NCBI GenBank assembly: GCA_963753545.1
Contig: CAVWCQ010000008.1
Coordinates: 1,550,001 to 1,614,000, forward strand
Length of the DNA: 64,000 nt
Reading direction: 5' to 3'
Origin: CAVWCQ01 sp963753545
GTDB taxonomy: Bacteria > Chloroflexota > Anaerolineae > Aggregatilineales > Aggregatilineaceae
Shown: positions 63,680 to 64,000 of the stretch, in pieces
Position numbering within the stretch: position 1 is the stretch's first letter
Layout of the letters: each line of letters starts with the position of its first letter
Notes under the pieces: model-generated
What the model saw: the letters and a program-made list of their open reading frames with translations, nothing else
What the model was told of the DNA's origin: nothing
The model's database searches: none
Program-made: the position numbers and the translations under genes

Positions 63680-64000
63680 GTATCACGAATAAGCAGCGAC
63701 AGGCCATCCATGAGTTAGCAGGCGATTGCTGCGAATACTGCCGTGTCGCCCAGGATGGTCGTCTATCGAAATTCCAGGTCGATCACATCATCCCGATCAA
63801 GCATGGGGGGAATGATGATGCCGACAATTTATGTCTTGCCTGTTTGAAATGTAATAGTTTCAAGGGGTCGAATGTCGCCGCACTTGATCCAGCAACAGGT
63901 GAGGCAACCAAGCTGTACGATCCTCGTCACCAACAATGGGATGAGCATTTCCAGATCAATCCTGATGCAACCCTGACCGGGATTAGCCCAGAGGGACGTA
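63676..64000 (+). CDS. HNH endonuclease, partial (cut by window end)
   Basis: At least 108 residues, running off the window. The zinc-stabilised HNH fold is clear: CEYC (first Cys pair), FQVDHIIPIKHGG with the catalytic D-H, GNDDADNLCLACLKCNSFKGS giving N, the second Cys pair and the final N. The GTG at 63676 overlaps the upstream stop by 4 bp; no ATG fits in this frame. Such stand-alone HNH proteins are common; without the 3' part no specific role can be given. Confidence 0.85.
   Translation, partial: MSITNKQRQAIHELAGDCCEYCRVAQDGRLSKFQVDHIIPIKHGGNDDADNLCLACLKCNSFKGSNVAALDPATGEATKLYDPRHQQWDEHFQINPDATLTGISPEGR

Overview
The window looks like a chromosomal segment of an uncultured-type Chloroflexota bacterium, probably of the Anaerolineae lineage. 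This rests on the moderately high GC, a TIGR03663-type membrane glycosyltransferase with an NHL propeller, a SUF-only iron-sulfur system, many GNAT genes, secreted beta-propeller/SH3/CARDB proteins and abundant short palindromic intergenic repeats. The taxonomy is inferred from gene content, not tested. I saw no rRNA, tRNA, CRISPR array, prophage or intact insertion sequence.

Layout. 1-6.6 kb: a small secreted protein, a GNAT, a large membrane glycosyltransferase/NHL gene (frame-disrupted) and a secreted protein. 6.8-10.4 kb: proS, a non-coding region with a strong promoter and two terminators, then rsgA coupled to an RNHCP-domain gene. 10.4-19.3 kb: the classical nusA-ylxR-infB-rbfA-nrnA(DHH)-truB-ribF translation operon, with an epimerase gene inserted between infB and rbfA. 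19.3-20.1 kb: repeats only. 20.2-25.0 kb (minus): FG-GAP-like secreted protein, nucleotidyltransferase, DUF2283 protein, GNAT-Nudix fusion, era, queuosine-precursor transporter. 25.1-32.0 kb: GNAT, small unknowns, three large secreted repeat proteins, Nudix. 32.3-45.9 kb: central metabolism (ppdK, pckA, mdh) mixed with GNATs, an APH-like kinase, an orphan CcrM-like adenine methyltransferase, an isochorismatase-like hydrolase and two phosphatases. 46-54.7 kb: GT39 enzyme, HhH membrane protein, baeRF protein, PfkB kinase, nucleotidyltransferase, B3/B4 protein, lipid kinase, dual-specificity phosphatase. 54.7-63.3 kb: a complete SUF cluster on the minus strand (sufC-sufB-sufD-ankyrin-sufS-sufU-ClpN/M50 fusion-Rieske) with a divergent SufT/MIP18-like gene. 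63.4-64 kb: a small ORF coupled to an HNH endonuclease cut by the window end.

A striking property is the number of single-base frame breaks in genes that should be intact (infB, nusA, pckA, sufS, sufD, Rieske and others). Several fall in short homopolymers and reading resumes at once in another frame with conserved protein sequence, so uncorrected sequence errors are the simplest explanation. Frame-disrupted genes are given as one span each. ppdK encodes pyruvate phosphate dikinase, which with PEP carboxykinase and malate dehydrogenase forms a PEP/pyruvate/oxaloacetate/malate node.

The most interesting unexplained items are: a structured RNA candidate upstream of rsgA with competing stems and two terminators; a modular family of composite palindromes ending in GGGGTGAGGT; a 250-bp diverged repeat present in inverted orientation at 19.6 and 40.6 kb; the Clp-N/site-2-protease fusion coupled to sufU; and the orphan CcrM-like methyltransferase.
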